Below, one piece after another: positions 25,032 through 32,787 of a stretch of 64,000 bases of DNA (position 1 is the first letter of the stretch; each line of letters opens with the position of its first letter). The stretch is from Methylocystis sp. IM3 (GTDB lineage: Bacteria > Pseudomonadota > Alphaproteobacteria > Rhizobiales > Beijerinckiaceae), in NCBI RefSeq assembly GCF_038070105.1, contig NZ_JBBPBZ010000004.1:124001-188000 (forward strand). The letters are read 5' to 3'. The notes under the pieces are model-generated. The model made no database searches and was not told the origin of the DNA. It saw only the letters and a list, made by a program, of their open reading frames with translations. A program made the translations under genes and the position numbers.

Positions 25032-26123
25032 TCACAGTGCGACCCGCGCCAGCATCCGTTCGGCTCGGCCGCACACCCATTCCGAGAAGTGCTTTCCCAG
25101 AATTTGCGCCGGCCTTGTCAGGATAGCTTCGAGCAGCAAAGCAAGAACCACGGTTAAACCTGCTGCAATGCTGAGAACCAGGATCGGTGGCGCCAGGTCG
25201 CCAAGCGCCTGATGGATCCCAGACATAACTGGGAGATGCACGAGATAGATCGAGAAAGATAGCTCGCCAAGTCTTTGGAGCACGCTTCCTCCCTGAGGCT
25301 CAGGTCTTTGTTCGATGGCCGAGGCGACGACAAGTCCGAATATGATCGCGACCATGGTGATCGACGATCCTGAGGCCAAAGCTCCAAACACGCGCGCGAG
25401 AATTGACGCAGCTACGAGCCAAAAAGCGGCGACGGCCTTGCTAAAGCGCGGCAAGGGCCATCGCCTTGCCAGGCCGAGCGACAGCAAGACGCCCACAGCG
25501 AAGCCGTCGAGGCGGAACGTCCACCAAAAGCCGCCCCAGGGGCGTTCGTTCACGGCCCCGGCGACGAGAGTCGTCATGCAGACCACGGCCGTCAGTTTAG
25601 GGCTCAGCGCGATCAGGAATGGCACCGACACATAGAATTGCATTTCGCTCGCGAGCGACCAGAAATGCGAGGTGGCCGTCGGTGCGCCACAGCCGGCCGC
25701 GCCATCAAAACAGGGAGCCCAATAGAGATTTGCGTAAAAGCCGGCGGCCGCTTTCAAATCGTCTGCTGTTTCGCCCAGCGAAATCCCGTACGCCTGAAAG
25801 AGTGCGATCAGGACGATCACCGCCCAGGCCGGCAGACTAATCCGAAGAATTCGTCGGCTCCAGAACGCAGTCGCGTCTCTCCAGAAGGCGCCATCTGCCT
25901 CCAAGTGCGAACGCCTCGCGCTTTCGGTGGCGGCAAATCCCGAAATGACAAAAAAGAAGTCGACGCCCACGCCGAACGCTGGAACGCTCAAGACGCGCGC
26001 TGCGGCTAGGTCGGGCCCAAAAACGAGACCAATGTGAGACGCGACGACCGCCAGGATCGCGAGGCCGCGCAGTTCATCGAGGGCGCGGATCCGCCCCGCA
26101 ACGCGATCGAAATTTGGCCCCAT
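25032..26123 (-). CDS. Acyltransferase 3 (OafA/YrhL-family) membrane protein
   Basis: This 363-residue inner-membrane enzyme has about ten hydrophobic helices. The family start RALDELRGLAILAVVASHIG carries the catalytic-type His; FGVGVDFFFVISGF and SHFWSLASEMQFY are also diagnostic. Acyltransferase-3 proteins transfer acetyl or succinyl groups to cell-surface sugars such as O-antigen, Nod factor or glucans. On a conjugative element it might alter surface polysaccharide and so phage or mating-pair recognition; that is speculative. It is divergent from the exported protein gene at 26165, and both share the palindromic element at 26146. Confidence 0.88.
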   Translation of the reverse strand: MGPNFDRVAGRIRALDELRGLAILAVVASHIGLVFGPDLAAARVLSVPAFGVGVDFFFVISGFAATESARRSHLEADGAFWRDATAFWSRRILRISLPAWAVIVLIALFQAYGISLGETADDLKAAAGFYANLYWAPCFDGAAGCGAPTATSHFWSLASEMQFYVSVPFLIALSPKLTAVVCMTTLVAGAVNERPWGGFWWTFRLDGFAVGVLLSLGLARRWPLPRFSKAVAAFWLVAASILARVFGALASGSSITMVAIIFGLVVASAIEQRPEPQGGSVLQRLGELSFSIYLVHLPVMSGIHQALGDLAPPILVLSIAAGLTVVLALLLEAILTRPAQILGKHFSEWVCGRAERMLARVAL

Positions 26124-26145
26124 GAGCGACTTGCCTTTGCGCCTT

Positions 26146-26167
26146 CACTATATAATATACCATAGTG
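26146..26167. promoter_or_regulatory. Palindromic element overlapping a start codon
   Basis: CACTATATAATATACCATAG plus TG (22 bases) is palindromic at 8 of 11 pairs and includes TATAAT (26151-26156). Its end overlaps the GTG start at 26165. It lies between divergent genes and could control both. Confidence 0.6.
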
Positions 26168-26776
26168 CCTCAGCCGCCAAATCGTTCCGCCTTGAAACGC
26201 CGACGCGCTCTGCTGGCGGCGGCGCTTTGTTTCGCGGCGGCGACGGCCCAAGCGCAGGAGCTCACGCCCCATCCGGAAAATTGGCGGCCGATCGTTTATC
26301 GCGACCTGCAAATTCCGGGGCCCCAAGATCGGATTTATGCCGACCTATGGGCCGACGTCATCCAGAGCAACAATCGCCGCTATCTCGCCGCGGGAGATCG
26401 CCGATTTCTGCTCGGCAATGCGCCAGTGCGCGAGGCGCATGCGCTCGTGCGCGGCGGCGATAAGGTCGCGCTCCTGAGCATTCTCGATACGGCCACCCTT
26501 TGCGTCGCCGTGGCGAGAGATCCGAGCAGCGACCTTTCGGTAAAGATGTGCCCGATGCGGCTTGCTGTTTGGAATGGGAGCTCGACGACGCTCAGAGAGG
26601 CCAAAGGCTGTTATCTCGAACCAGGCGCTGGGGCGCGGAAAACCATGGCGAACTTGTCTTACGCCGCCTCATACACATCCTACGATGTTCTCACGAAATC
26701 GATCAGGCTTGGCGTCATCCTGGGGCGCCGTGTCGTCGAGCAGTGTTCGCAAAGCGTGCCGCTCTACCCCGATTGA
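26165..26776 (+). CDS. Exported protein of unknown function
   Basis: The 203 residues begin with a twin of basic residues and a Sec signal peptide (LKRRRALLAAALCFAAATAQ, cleavage at AQA). The mature protein has three cysteines and no recognised domain. GTG at 26165 places the start about nine bases after a TATAAT box, implying a leaderless message; a TTG at 26192 would also give a good signal peptide. It is followed by a small membrane-protein gene 11 bases downstream. It belongs to a run of exported plasmid proteins (23.5-29.9 kb) with shared promoter elements. Confidence 0.65.
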   Translation: MPQPPNRSALKRRRALLAAALCFAAATAQAQELTPHPENWRPIVYRDLQIPGPQDRIYADLWADVIQSNNRRYLAAGDRRFLLGNAPVREAHALVRGGDKVALLSILDTATLCVAVARDPSSDLSVKMCPMRLAVWNGSSTTLREAKGCYLEPGAGARKTMANLSYAASYTSYDVLTKSIRLGVILGRRVVEQCSQSVPLYPD

Positions 26777-26787
26777 GGCCTCTCACG

Positions 26788-27153
26788 ATGCAACGGATCT
26801 ACGCCGTTTCCTACGCAATCTACTACTGGTCGGAGTGGCTGTTTCTTCTGGCTTTCGCCAGCTTGTTCGTCATTCCGTTCACGTCGCTCGATGCGCGTTT
26901 TGCGGCCTGGTGCGTCGGGCTTGTGGTCGCGTTTGCAAGCCTTGCCGCGGGGGTCCTGTCGGAGGCGTTATGCCGAGCCCTGTTGCGCTGGCGCCGCGAG
27001 AGGCGAGGATTTGCAGAGGAGGAGGCGCGGCGCATCGAGTTTTTTGAAGAGGACAGGCGCGTTTCGCATGTCGCACAAGAGGCAAGCCGACTCGCGGCCG
27101 AGCGCCATCGGCAGAGCGTCGAGGCGTGGTGGATCAACAACCGCCGTGGCTGA
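26788..27153 (+). CDS. Small membrane protein with coiled-coil tail
   Basis: The 121 residues hold two membrane segments (YWSEWLFLLAFASLFVIPF and WCVGLVVAFASLAAGVLSEA) followed by an arginine- and glutamate-rich helical tail (RRERRGFAEEEARRIEFFEE). No family was recognised. ATG at 26788 is preferred within a longer open frame because it follows the previous stop by 11 bases and begins the hydrophobic part. Cotranscription with the exported protein gene is likely. It may be an accessory protein of the plasmid envelope set. Confidence 0.6.
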   Translation: MQRIYAVSYAIYYWSEWLFLLAFASLFVIPFTSLDARFAAWCVGLVVAFASLAAGVLSEALCRALLRWRRERRGFAEEEARRIEFFEEDRRVSHVAQEASRLAAERHRQSVEAWWINNRRG

Positions 27154-27267
27154 GCGCGTGTCGACGACTGTCTCTCATTCCAGGAATTCAGCCTCTCTTC
27201 TCGGCGCGGCGCCAAGCGCCCTGCCCGGTGAGAGGCATCGCAGCCGCCGTCAAGGCTTTCGAAGAGT

Positions 27268-27543
27268 TCAGAATAGCCAACGTGTGGAATCGTCGAGCAA
27301 CGCTTGCAATTCTTGGCGCGTCGCTTGGCTGAGCGCATTGCGTTCGCGTCGCGCGAAGACGGAGCACCAGAACAGGGCTTCGTCCGGTTTCTTTTCGTAA
27401 ACGGCCTTTCCGATCAGCATGGCGATCAACGCCAATCGGTCGCATTCGTCTGGGCCGAAATGATCATTCAGAATATTGGCGGTCTCTTCGGCGGATCGCG
27501 TCTTCTCTGCGCTTTGTTCCAACATGGGAGAAGAAGCAATCAT
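27268..27543 (-). CDS. Small helical protein of unknown function
   Basis: The 91-residue product is acidic and helical (SAEETANILNDHFGPDECDR, KKPDEALFWCSVFARRERNA). It has a strong ribosome site (GGAGG seven bases before ATG), so it is probably a real gene although no family was recognised. It lies between the small membrane-protein gene and the XRE regulator, both of which it could be linked to. Confidence 0.6.
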   Translation of the reverse strand: MIASSPMLEQSAEKTRSAEETANILNDHFGPDECDRLALIAMLIGKAVYEKKPDEALFWCSVFARRERNALSQATRQELQALLDDSTRWLF

Positions 27544-27810
27544 TTTTAGCCTCCATTTGCCGTCAACACCGGCCTAAGCGATTCATCACTGCAAGTCCCG
27601 AGAGAAGCGCCTCTGCGGGCGTCTGTGCTCCGGTAGCCAGAACAACCTGTCTCGTTGTGGTCTCCTCTCCTGTTGCCGACTTGGCGCAGCCTCTCCCAGC
27701 CGACAAAGCTTGGCGCCGGCGACATTCGTGCTCCGAAAGGCTCAGCTAGAGTCGCTTGGCTAAAGCAGCTGGCGCGACCGGAGCCATTTTCTGCGTTACT
27801 TTGTCGGAAG
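27544..27810. other. Gap without gene
   Basis: About 265 bases; open frames here have skewed composition and no signal. Nothing recognisable was seen. Confidence 0.4.
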
Positions 27811-28293
27811 TTAGGCTCTCTTGCGCGACTTTGTCTTTCGTGTCGACTTTGCCTTCGACGCCGAAGCGGGCTTGTCGACGGCGGACGGTTTCGCCTCGGC
27901 GGGTCGTTCGGCGGGTTTCGACGCCGGCGGGGTGATTGCGAATTGATCTGCGGCAAATTTTGACCGCGTCTGGCGTCGCGCCTCTACGCTTTGCGTCAGC
28001 CGGTCGAGATCGATGTTCTGGCCGGCGAGCCAGGCGCGCATGACCTTCTCGTCAATGCCGAGCATGTCCCAAACCGTGAGGTCCAGAGCTTTGGCGGTCC
28101 GTTCGATCGTCCAAAACGTCGGATTGCCGATGCCCTTTTCCAAATTGTAGTAGGCGGCCATGGACATGCCGATCTTGTCGAGGAAGGTTTTGAGGTTGGG
28201 ATATTCCTTGGCTTTCCGCTGCAAGATAATGGCGAACAAGGCGGTCGCGACAGAATCCCTGTCTTCGCCTTCTTGCTGTTTGGGCATCGCCAT
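27811..28293 (-). CDS. XRE-type helix-turn-helix regulator
   Basis: The 160 residues contain an N-terminal helix-turn-helix of the XRE/Cro type (residues about 30-80: LKTFLDKIGMSMAAYYNLEK, then FWTIERTAKALDLTVWDMLG). The C-terminal tail of about 60 residues is Lys/Ala/Pro-rich and histone-like (KPASASKAKSTRKTKSRKRA), which may add non-specific DNA binding. ATG at 28293 is supported by a GAGGAG site. An AT-rich element of the plasmid-wide type lies upstream at 28383-28401, so it could be autoregulated and is a candidate for the regulator of that element; this is inference. Confidence 0.75.
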   Translation of the reverse strand: MAMPKQQEGEDRDSVATALFAIILQRKAKEYPNLKTFLDKIGMSMAAYYNLEKGIGNPTFWTIERTAKALDLTVWDMLGIDEKVMRAWLAGQNIDLDRLTQSVEARRQTRSKFAADQFAITPPASKPAERPAEAKPSAVDKPASASKAKSTRKTKSRKRA

Positions 28294-28382
28294 AACTGTT
28301 TTATCTCCTCTCCCCGAATGACGGACCATGACGCCTTGCGCCGAGCCCGAAACGAGCGACTCACATTACCGTCAGGCTTTCG

Positions 28383-28401
28383 CCTAAAATATATCATATT
28401 C
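28383..28401 (-). promoter_or_regulatory. AT-rich backbone-type promoter element upstream of the XRE gene
   Basis: CCTAAAATATATCATATTC reads on the minus strand as GAATATGATATATTTTAGG, close to the elements before the TraL-, TraK-like and virB1 genes. It lies about 90 bases upstream of the XRE start. Confidence 0.5.
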
Positions 28402-28686
28402 TTTCCTGGCAGAAGATCATTGAGTTATCCTTTATGGCAAGGCAAAGCTTGGACCGCCCTTTGTCTTCTCCACCCGCCCTTTCCCGGTAAGGCCTCACAA
28501 GCTCACGGGGCGTTGTGGGAGTCGATCGAGGGCTCGCCTCGGAGGCTGTAAGCCTCTGAATTTTAGGGCTGAAGCTTCGGTCTGTCGAACAGGTTGCTCG
28601 CAGGGGCAAAGCCGTCAATGCTCGGGCGTGGCCTAGAACCGCTTCGCCTCCGATGCCGCCTATGCAAGCAGGGTGAGCGGCTGTCG
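28402..28686. other. Gap without gene
   Basis: No gene is supported. GAGGCT-GTA-AGCCTC (28543-28557 region) forms a small hairpin followed by TTTT and might be a weak terminator. Confidence 0.35.
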
Positions 28687-28710
28687 ATACTCTATTAAAG
28701 AGTATAGTAT
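28687..28710 (+). promoter_or_regulatory. Inverted-repeat promoter element
   Basis: ATACTCT (28687-28693), ATTAA, AGAGTAT (28699-28705) is a perfect 7-bp inverted repeat followed by AGTAT. It lies about 70 bases upstream of the exported protein gene at 28776 and resembles the other AT-rich backbone elements. Confidence 0.55.
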
Positions 28711-28775
28711 AAGAAACTTCGGTGCGTTATGCTCCGAGCCAGGCCGTTTGCGGACAAATTTTCAGGAGGCCGATC

Positions 28776-29234
28776 ATGTCGCGACTTCTTCTCTGGCGAG
28801 AGGGGGCGTTAGCACCCATTCATTTTAGCGGGGTTCATCAGGGTAAATCTCGTGGCTATCTGAGCATTTGCGCGTCTTTATGCATCATATTGTCCGTGCC
28901 CTGGAACAGAGCGCTTGCCGACGATCGCGACCGTTTGGCGCCGGGGCTTTACGTCGCCGCGACGGTTGGATGCGACGGCCTTGGCGGCGGCGGCACGGTC
29001 GATTTCGACGGCAAGAATTTCTCGCCGCACTACCAGGCATGCCTCACCCAGGCGCTCTCCCAAAACGTGCGCTATCGTCAGACCTGCATTGAGGGACAAG
29101 GAGCAAACTATCCCACGACAGCGCAAATCCAGGGCAACCCGTCCAAGACGATGAAGGACGTGGCGATCGCGGTCCTGTCGCGAAACGCCTTCTCCATGAA
29201 CGGCGTTCGATATGATTATTGCGGGGCGAGATGA
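28776..29234 (+). CDS. Exported protein of unknown function
   Basis: The 152 residues have a long N-terminal region and a hydrophobic segment (YLSICASLCIILSVPWNRAL) that looks like a late signal peptide or anchor. The mature part (LAPGLYVAATVGCDGLGGGG) is compact with four cysteines and ends DYCGAR. ATG at 28776 follows a strong AGGAGG site. The stop overlaps the start of the lytic transglycosylase gene (ATGA at 29231), so the two are translationally coupled and may work together at the cell wall. No family was recognised. Confidence 0.65.
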   Translation: MSRLLLWREGALAPIHFSGVHQGKSRGYLSICASLCIILSVPWNRALADDRDRLAPGLYVAATVGCDGLGGGGTVDFDGKNFSPHYQACLTQALSQNVRYRQTCIEGQGANYPTTAQIQGNPSKTMKDVAIAVLSRNAFSMNGVRYDYCGAR

Positions 29235-29947
29235 TGCGTCGGGCCGCTCTGCTTTTCGTGTCGCTCGCCTCGACACTTGCCTTCGCGAGCGACTGTCCCA
29301 ACGGCGACAATCTTCTCAAAAACAACACGCCGCTCAGCCAGTTGTGTTCAAAGGGCTTCGGCCAGTTCAGCCCTGGCTCGTTACAGCAGGCGATCGGCAA
29401 CCAGCCGAACAATGTCGCGATGATCACCGCAGCCGCTGAGCAGCAGGGCGTGCCCGTTGATCTCGCGCTGGCGGTTTCCTATCACGAGTCGGAGGGCTTC
29501 AACTCCTGCGCGGGATCCGACACCGGCGTCAAAGGTCCGATGCAGCTCACGCAACGAACTGGAAACAGCCTCGGCTACAACCGCGACATCAACGAACAGA
29601 ACATCATGGGCGGCATGAAGCTGCTCAAACAATGCGACAACAAGTGCGGCGATACCGCCTTCTCCTGTCTCTCGGCGTGCTACAACGGCTCGCCGCGTCC
29701 GGGCGAGCAGGCCGGCTGGGCGAGAGGCGTGCAGAACGCCTACGGAAAGCTCCACAGCGATCCTTCGCTTTTGGCCTCCGCCACGAGCAACTGCTCTTCC
29801 TCAGGCTCGAATTCGAGCTGTCCCGACGCCGCCGGCGGCGTGGTGGCGACCTCGGCGACGCCGAGCGCCCCGACAACGCTCCCGAGCCTGGGCGCGCCGC
29901 CCGCGCTCGCCAGCAGCGACATTGTCGTGATGCCGACGCAAATCTGA
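29231..29947 (+). CDS. Lytic transglycosylase, SLT family (conjugation-type)
   Basis: The 238-residue exported protein has a signal peptide (residues 1-20) and an SLT domain. The catalytic Glu lies in AVSYHESEGFNS, followed by GVKGPMQLTQRTGNSLGYN and the conserved ACYNGSPRPGEQ. Such enzymes cleave peptidoglycan to make room for secretion or transfer machinery. It is unlike the VirB1-type enzyme at 57208 in sequence, so the element carries two. The Ser/Thr/Pro-rich C-terminal tail is probably unstructured. It is coupled to the upstream exported protein gene. Confidence 0.85.
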   Translation: MMRRAALLFVSLASTLAFASDCPNGDNLLKNNTPLSQLCSKGFGQFSPGSLQQAIGNQPNNVAMITAAAEQQGVPVDLALAVSYHESEGFNSCAGSDTGVKGPMQLTQRTGNSLGYNRDINEQNIMGGMKLLKQCDNKCGDTAFSCLSACYNGSPRPGEQAGWARGVQNAYGKLHSDPSLLASATSNCSSSGSNSSCPDAAGGVVATSATPSAPTTLPSLGAPPALASSDIVVMPTQI

Positions 29948-30227
29948 GCGGCGCATTTGGCGGCGCGGGCGTCAATCCGCGCCGTTGCCCGAAGAGGCGC
30001 CGGGTTGGCACGCGTTGGCGTGTAAATGTCCTATTTTAGCAGATGTCTCACCGACATGGCTACGCGGATTCGCGGCCTTTGATATAGCCGCGTTCAATCG
30101 GGTTCGCCCGTCAGGCGGGGGGGATTTCGAATTTTCGCTGATTTTTTGTGGCAGCGCGCCCATCGACGCGCCTCTGCGCGCGACCATACTTCCCCGGTGG
30201 GGGAGCTGCCGGGTGGCCTTTCCGATT
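29948..30227. other. Gap upstream of the replication control region
   Basis: No gene is supported in these 280 bases. It leads into the AT-rich element at 30228 and the antisense RNA region. Confidence 0.5.
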
Positions 30228-30248
30228 CTACTAAACTATAAACTGTAG
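30228..30248. promoter_or_regulatory. AT-rich element upstream of the repC leader
   Basis: CTACTAAACTATAAACTGTAG matches the CTAAAcTATA core of the backbone elements and has CTAC/GTAG ends. It could provide the repC promoter, since it lies upstream of the whole leader. Its -10 character (TAAACT, TATAAA) is only suggestive. Confidence 0.5.
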
Positions 30249-30280
30249 TCCCAAGAATCGCATGGAGGGAAGCAGGCCCC

Positions 30281-30309
30281 AAAAAAGAAAAGCCCGGCGC
30301 GAAGGCCGG
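30281..30309 (-). terminator. Terminator of the antisense RNA
   Basis: On the minus strand CCGGC-CTTCGC-GCCGG is followed by GCTTTTCTTTTTT. The hairpin plus T-run is a convincing rho-independent terminator. Confidence 0.8.
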
Positions 30310-30370
30310 ACCTCTCGAACAGCTCGCTAAAAGGGACGGCAATCCCTTCACAGCCAAACACCAACCGTGT
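30283..30370 (-). ncRNA. Probable counter-transcribed antisense RNA controlling repC
   Basis: The minus strand between a sigma-70-like promoter (30404-30376) and a terminator (30309-30281) would yield an RNA of about 88 bases. Its 5' end overlaps the CCAAACAC-GGTTG-GTGTTTGG hairpin (30354-30374). It is complementary to the repC leader, about 100 bases before the start codon. On the sense strand the same region can fold into a long stem (GAAAAGCCCG with CGGGCTTTTC, and CGCTAAAA with TTTTAGCG). RepC replicons are known to use such a ctRNA (IncA/inc-alpha) between repB and repC to limit copy number. Position, promoter, terminator and complementarity fit. Expression is not shown. Confidence 0.75.
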
Positions 30371-30375
30371 TTGGA

Positions 30376-30404
30376 ATTTTAGCGGGCTTTTCTCATTACG
30401 CAAG
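30376..30404 (-). promoter_or_regulatory. Promoter of the antisense RNA
   Basis: On the minus strand CTTGCG (30404-30399), a 17-base spacer and TAAAAT (30381-30376) form a plausible sigma-70 promoter. Transcription would start near 30369. Confidence 0.65.
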
Positions 30405-30471
30405 AGGTTTGCGCGTTTCGCGCCACGGAAATTCTTTGCCTGCTTTCCGCTTAACGCGCGGAGAGCAAAGG

Positions 30472-31719
30472 ATGACTCTTGCCCAATCGAACGCGACGGG
30501 CCGCCGCCGCGATTCCGCGACGAGCTGGCGCGTTGGCAAGCTTTTTAACGCGCCGCTCTTCGCGGTCTCGCGCAGGGAGCTTTTAAAAGCCGTGCGCGAC
30601 GCCGTGCGTGCGCTTGCGCTCGACCGCAGCGAACGTCAGCTGGTCGAGTGCCTCGCGGTTTGCTTTGGCGAGCAGCAGCTCGCGCATGGTCTGCTCTGTT
30701 GGCCGTCGAACGCGCAGATCGAGAAGAAGACCGGCATGAGCGAGCGCACGGTCCGTCGGACGATCGTCAAGCTTCGCGAGCGCGGTCTGATTTTGATGCG
30801 CGACAGCGCCAACGGGAAGCGCTTCCCGATCTCGAACGCCGAAGGCGAGGTCGTCGACGCGCGGGGCTTCGATCTGACGCCGCTGCACGCCCGCGCCGCG
30901 GAATTTGCGGAGCGTGCTCGCGCCCTCGATATTGAAGATCGAGTGCGCCGGCAGCTGCGCGACGACCTCACGGCCGCCCGCAACGCTTTGGTCGATCTGT
31001 GCGCCGAGGATCCGTCCGGCGTCCATGCGGAAATTCTGTCGAGCGCGAAGGTCGTGGCGCGGCCTTCGAAAGCCGCCGCGCCAGAGGAATACGCCGCGGC
31101 GATCGAAGCCTATGTTGCGTTGGCCGAGGAAGTTCGCGAAATCCGCTATCGGAGCGATCCTTCCACTCAAACGCCCGGCTCTGCCGGCCATGCTGGCCGT
31201 CACTCAGAGCAAAATTCCAAACCCTCTATCGAAGATTGCAACGCTCCTCGCCACGGCTCCCCGCCGCCATCCGACCCGCGCGACGATTCCAGCAATGAGG
31301 CTTTTCGAGAAAGGAGGGGCAATGACGTTCGGCGAAACGAATGGACGCCGGGGCCGGTCGACCGTGCGATCCCCAAGGATCTCGCCCTCTGGCTCGCCGC
31401 CTGCCCCGAGCTATCCGAGTGGGGAACAGTCACGACGATCGAGCGCGCGGCGACCCTGGGCGCTCAATTTATTCGGGCCTGCGGGCTCGCTCGGCACGCC
31501 TTTGATGCGGCGGGGACGCGTCTCGGCGTCATCAACGCTGGCCTACTTGGTCTCTTTGTCGTTCAGCGACATGCCGATGGGGAACAGCGCGGCGGCACGC
31601 CGATACGCTCTCCGGGAGGGCTGTTCGTCATGCTCGCCCGCGAGATCGAGCGTGGCCGCCATCCACTCGAGAAGGAATTGATCGCGATGCAGCGCCGGCG
31701 CGGGCGCAATTGGCGCTGA
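30472..31719 (+). CDS. repC: Plasmid replication initiator RepC
   Basis: This 415-residue initiator binds the origin of repABC-type replicons. The N-terminal domain has the winged helix-turn-helix LCWPSNAQIEKKTGMSERTV; a variable acidic linker (about 240-300) and the C-terminal domain (GTVTTIERAATLGAQFIRAC, ending GGLFVMLAREIERG) follow. In this family the origin usually lies inside repC. ATG at 30472 follows GGAGA with proper spacing. No repA and repB genes precede it, so this is a RepC-only arrangement or the segregation genes lie elsewhere. An antisense RNA region controls it upstream. Confidence 0.9.
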   Translation: MTLAQSNATGRRRDSATSWRVGKLFNAPLFAVSRRELLKAVRDAVRALALDRSERQLVECLAVCFGEQQLAHGLLCWPSNAQIEKKTGMSERTVRRTIVKLRERGLILMRDSANGKRFPISNAEGEVVDARGFDLTPLHARAAEFAERARALDIEDRVRRQLRDDLTAARNALVDLCAEDPSGVHAEILSSAKVVARPSKAAAPEEYAAAIEAYVALAEEVREIRYRSDPSTQTPGSAGHAGRHSEQNSKPSIEDCNAPRHGSPPPSDPRDDSSNEAFRERRGNDVRRNEWTPGPVDRAIPKDLALWLAACPELSEWGTVTTIERAATLGAQFIRACGLARHAFDAAGTRLGVINAGLLGLFVVQRHADGEQRGGTPIRSPGGLFVMLAREIERGRHPLEKELIAMQRRRGRNWR

Positions 31720-32373
31720 CGCCTACGTGGCGGATGCTCCCGCCTAACGTGCGGCCTTCTCGGGGGAGCGCTCAGCCGTCTGTCCGCGTTCTGGGTCGTC
31801 TCTATGCAGGCGCCCGTGACGATCTCATCGAAGGCCGAACCCAGACCAAGGACCGCATTAGGCCTTTTGAGCCGTGCTAAGCGATGCCCCCGCGCGGTTG
31901 GGATCCTTGGCTGGATCGATCGGAGCTCACATTGATGCGAAGGTCGAAACACGAAGGCGAACCGTTCCATCAGCGTTCAGCCAATGTCGATCTTCGATCT
32001 TGGCCGCTTCAGGCGCCATCGATGCGGTCATATCGAAGGTCATCGCCGAGACGGCTCACGAGAACTGGCGACAACGTCGAACGCTTTCTCCCTAAAGCTC
32101 CAAGACGCCTCCCCTTTCGCTTAAGTCATTGACGCATACGTTCGGCGGGCCGTGGCGTCGGCCACTGGCGTCGAAAATTTTCCCCTTGCCGCCTGCAGCG
32201 GCAATTCCTCGCGCTCGGGCGCAAGCGCCCTTTCAAAATTTCCGTCGCCGGGCGTGGCGCGGCGCTTCGCTGGCCCCTCGCCTCTAGCTCGGGCTCTGCC
32301 AGGCCCTGTGCCGCCCGTCTGGCGCGACATAAGCGAAGGGGATGGCTCCTTCGCGGATAAAAGGAGAAAGACG
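31720..32373. other. Long non-coding region between repC and the SSB gene
   Basis: About 650 bases with no supported gene; open frames on both strands are short and compositionally odd. The second half is full of hairpins: the inverted repeat at 32167-32249, TTGCCGC-CTGCA-GCGGCAA and GGGCGC-AA-GCGCCC. It may hold replication or transcript-leader functions. Confidence 0.5.
32167..32249. repeat. 15-bp imperfect inverted repeat enclosing GC hairpins
   Basis: GGCGTCGAAAATTTT (32167-32181) and AAAATTTCCGTCGCC (32235-32249) pair at 13 of 15 positions. Two GC hairpins lie inside. The layout mirrors the element before the DUF2493 gene at 21883-21941. Confidence 0.7.
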
Positions 32374-32709
32374 ATGTTCGACTTCGCCCGCTTCCACATC
32401 CTCGGCCGCGTCGGCAAGACCAAGACCTTCGAGAAAAACATCCGCGTGTCGATCGCCGCCAACGCCTCCTACAAGAAGGACGGCCAATGGGTGGACGAGA
32501 CGGACTGGAACGAGATCGTGATTTTTGACAAGAACACGCGTCAATATGTGACCGAGAACGTCGAATCCGGCGATTACGTCCGCGTGCAGGGCCGCCTGCG
32601 CCAGAACAGCTTCAAGCGCGACGGCGAGACGGTCTATGTGGTCGAGCTCATCTGCGACGAGTTCAGCCGCGCCCCGAAAAAGAAGGCCGCTGAATCAGCG
32701 GCGGCCTAA
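32374..32709 (+). CDS. Second single-strand-binding (OB-fold) protein
   Basis: The 111 residues fit an SSB-type OB fold: HILGRVGKTKTFEKNIRVSI, DETDWNEIVIFDKNTRQYVT, then VESGDYVRVQGRLRQNSFKR. The tail is basic (APKKKAAESAAA) and lacks the acidic tip of chromosomal SSB. A strong ribosome site (AAGGAGAAAG) precedes ATG at 32374; the open frame upstream runs through the hairpin leader and is not supported. It probably serves plasmid replication or transfer. It is only distantly similar to the SSB-like protein at 23193. Confidence 0.85.
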   Translation: MFDFARFHILGRVGKTKTFEKNIRVSIAANASYKKDGQWVDETDWNEIVIFDKNTRQYVTENVESGDYVRVQGRLRQNSFKRDGETVYVVELICDEFSRAPKKKAAESAAA

Positions 32710-32787
32710 ACCGCAAGGGCCGCTCCTCTGGGGCGGCCCAATTCCGGCACGACGAAGCGCAACTCAATTCGTGCTTTCCGATTGCCT

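Noticed and set aside
32715..32740. GGGCCGC/GCGGCCC hairpin between the SSB and TraM-like genes
   Set aside because: It lies between convergent genes but lacks a T-run on either strand; left out as a terminator.
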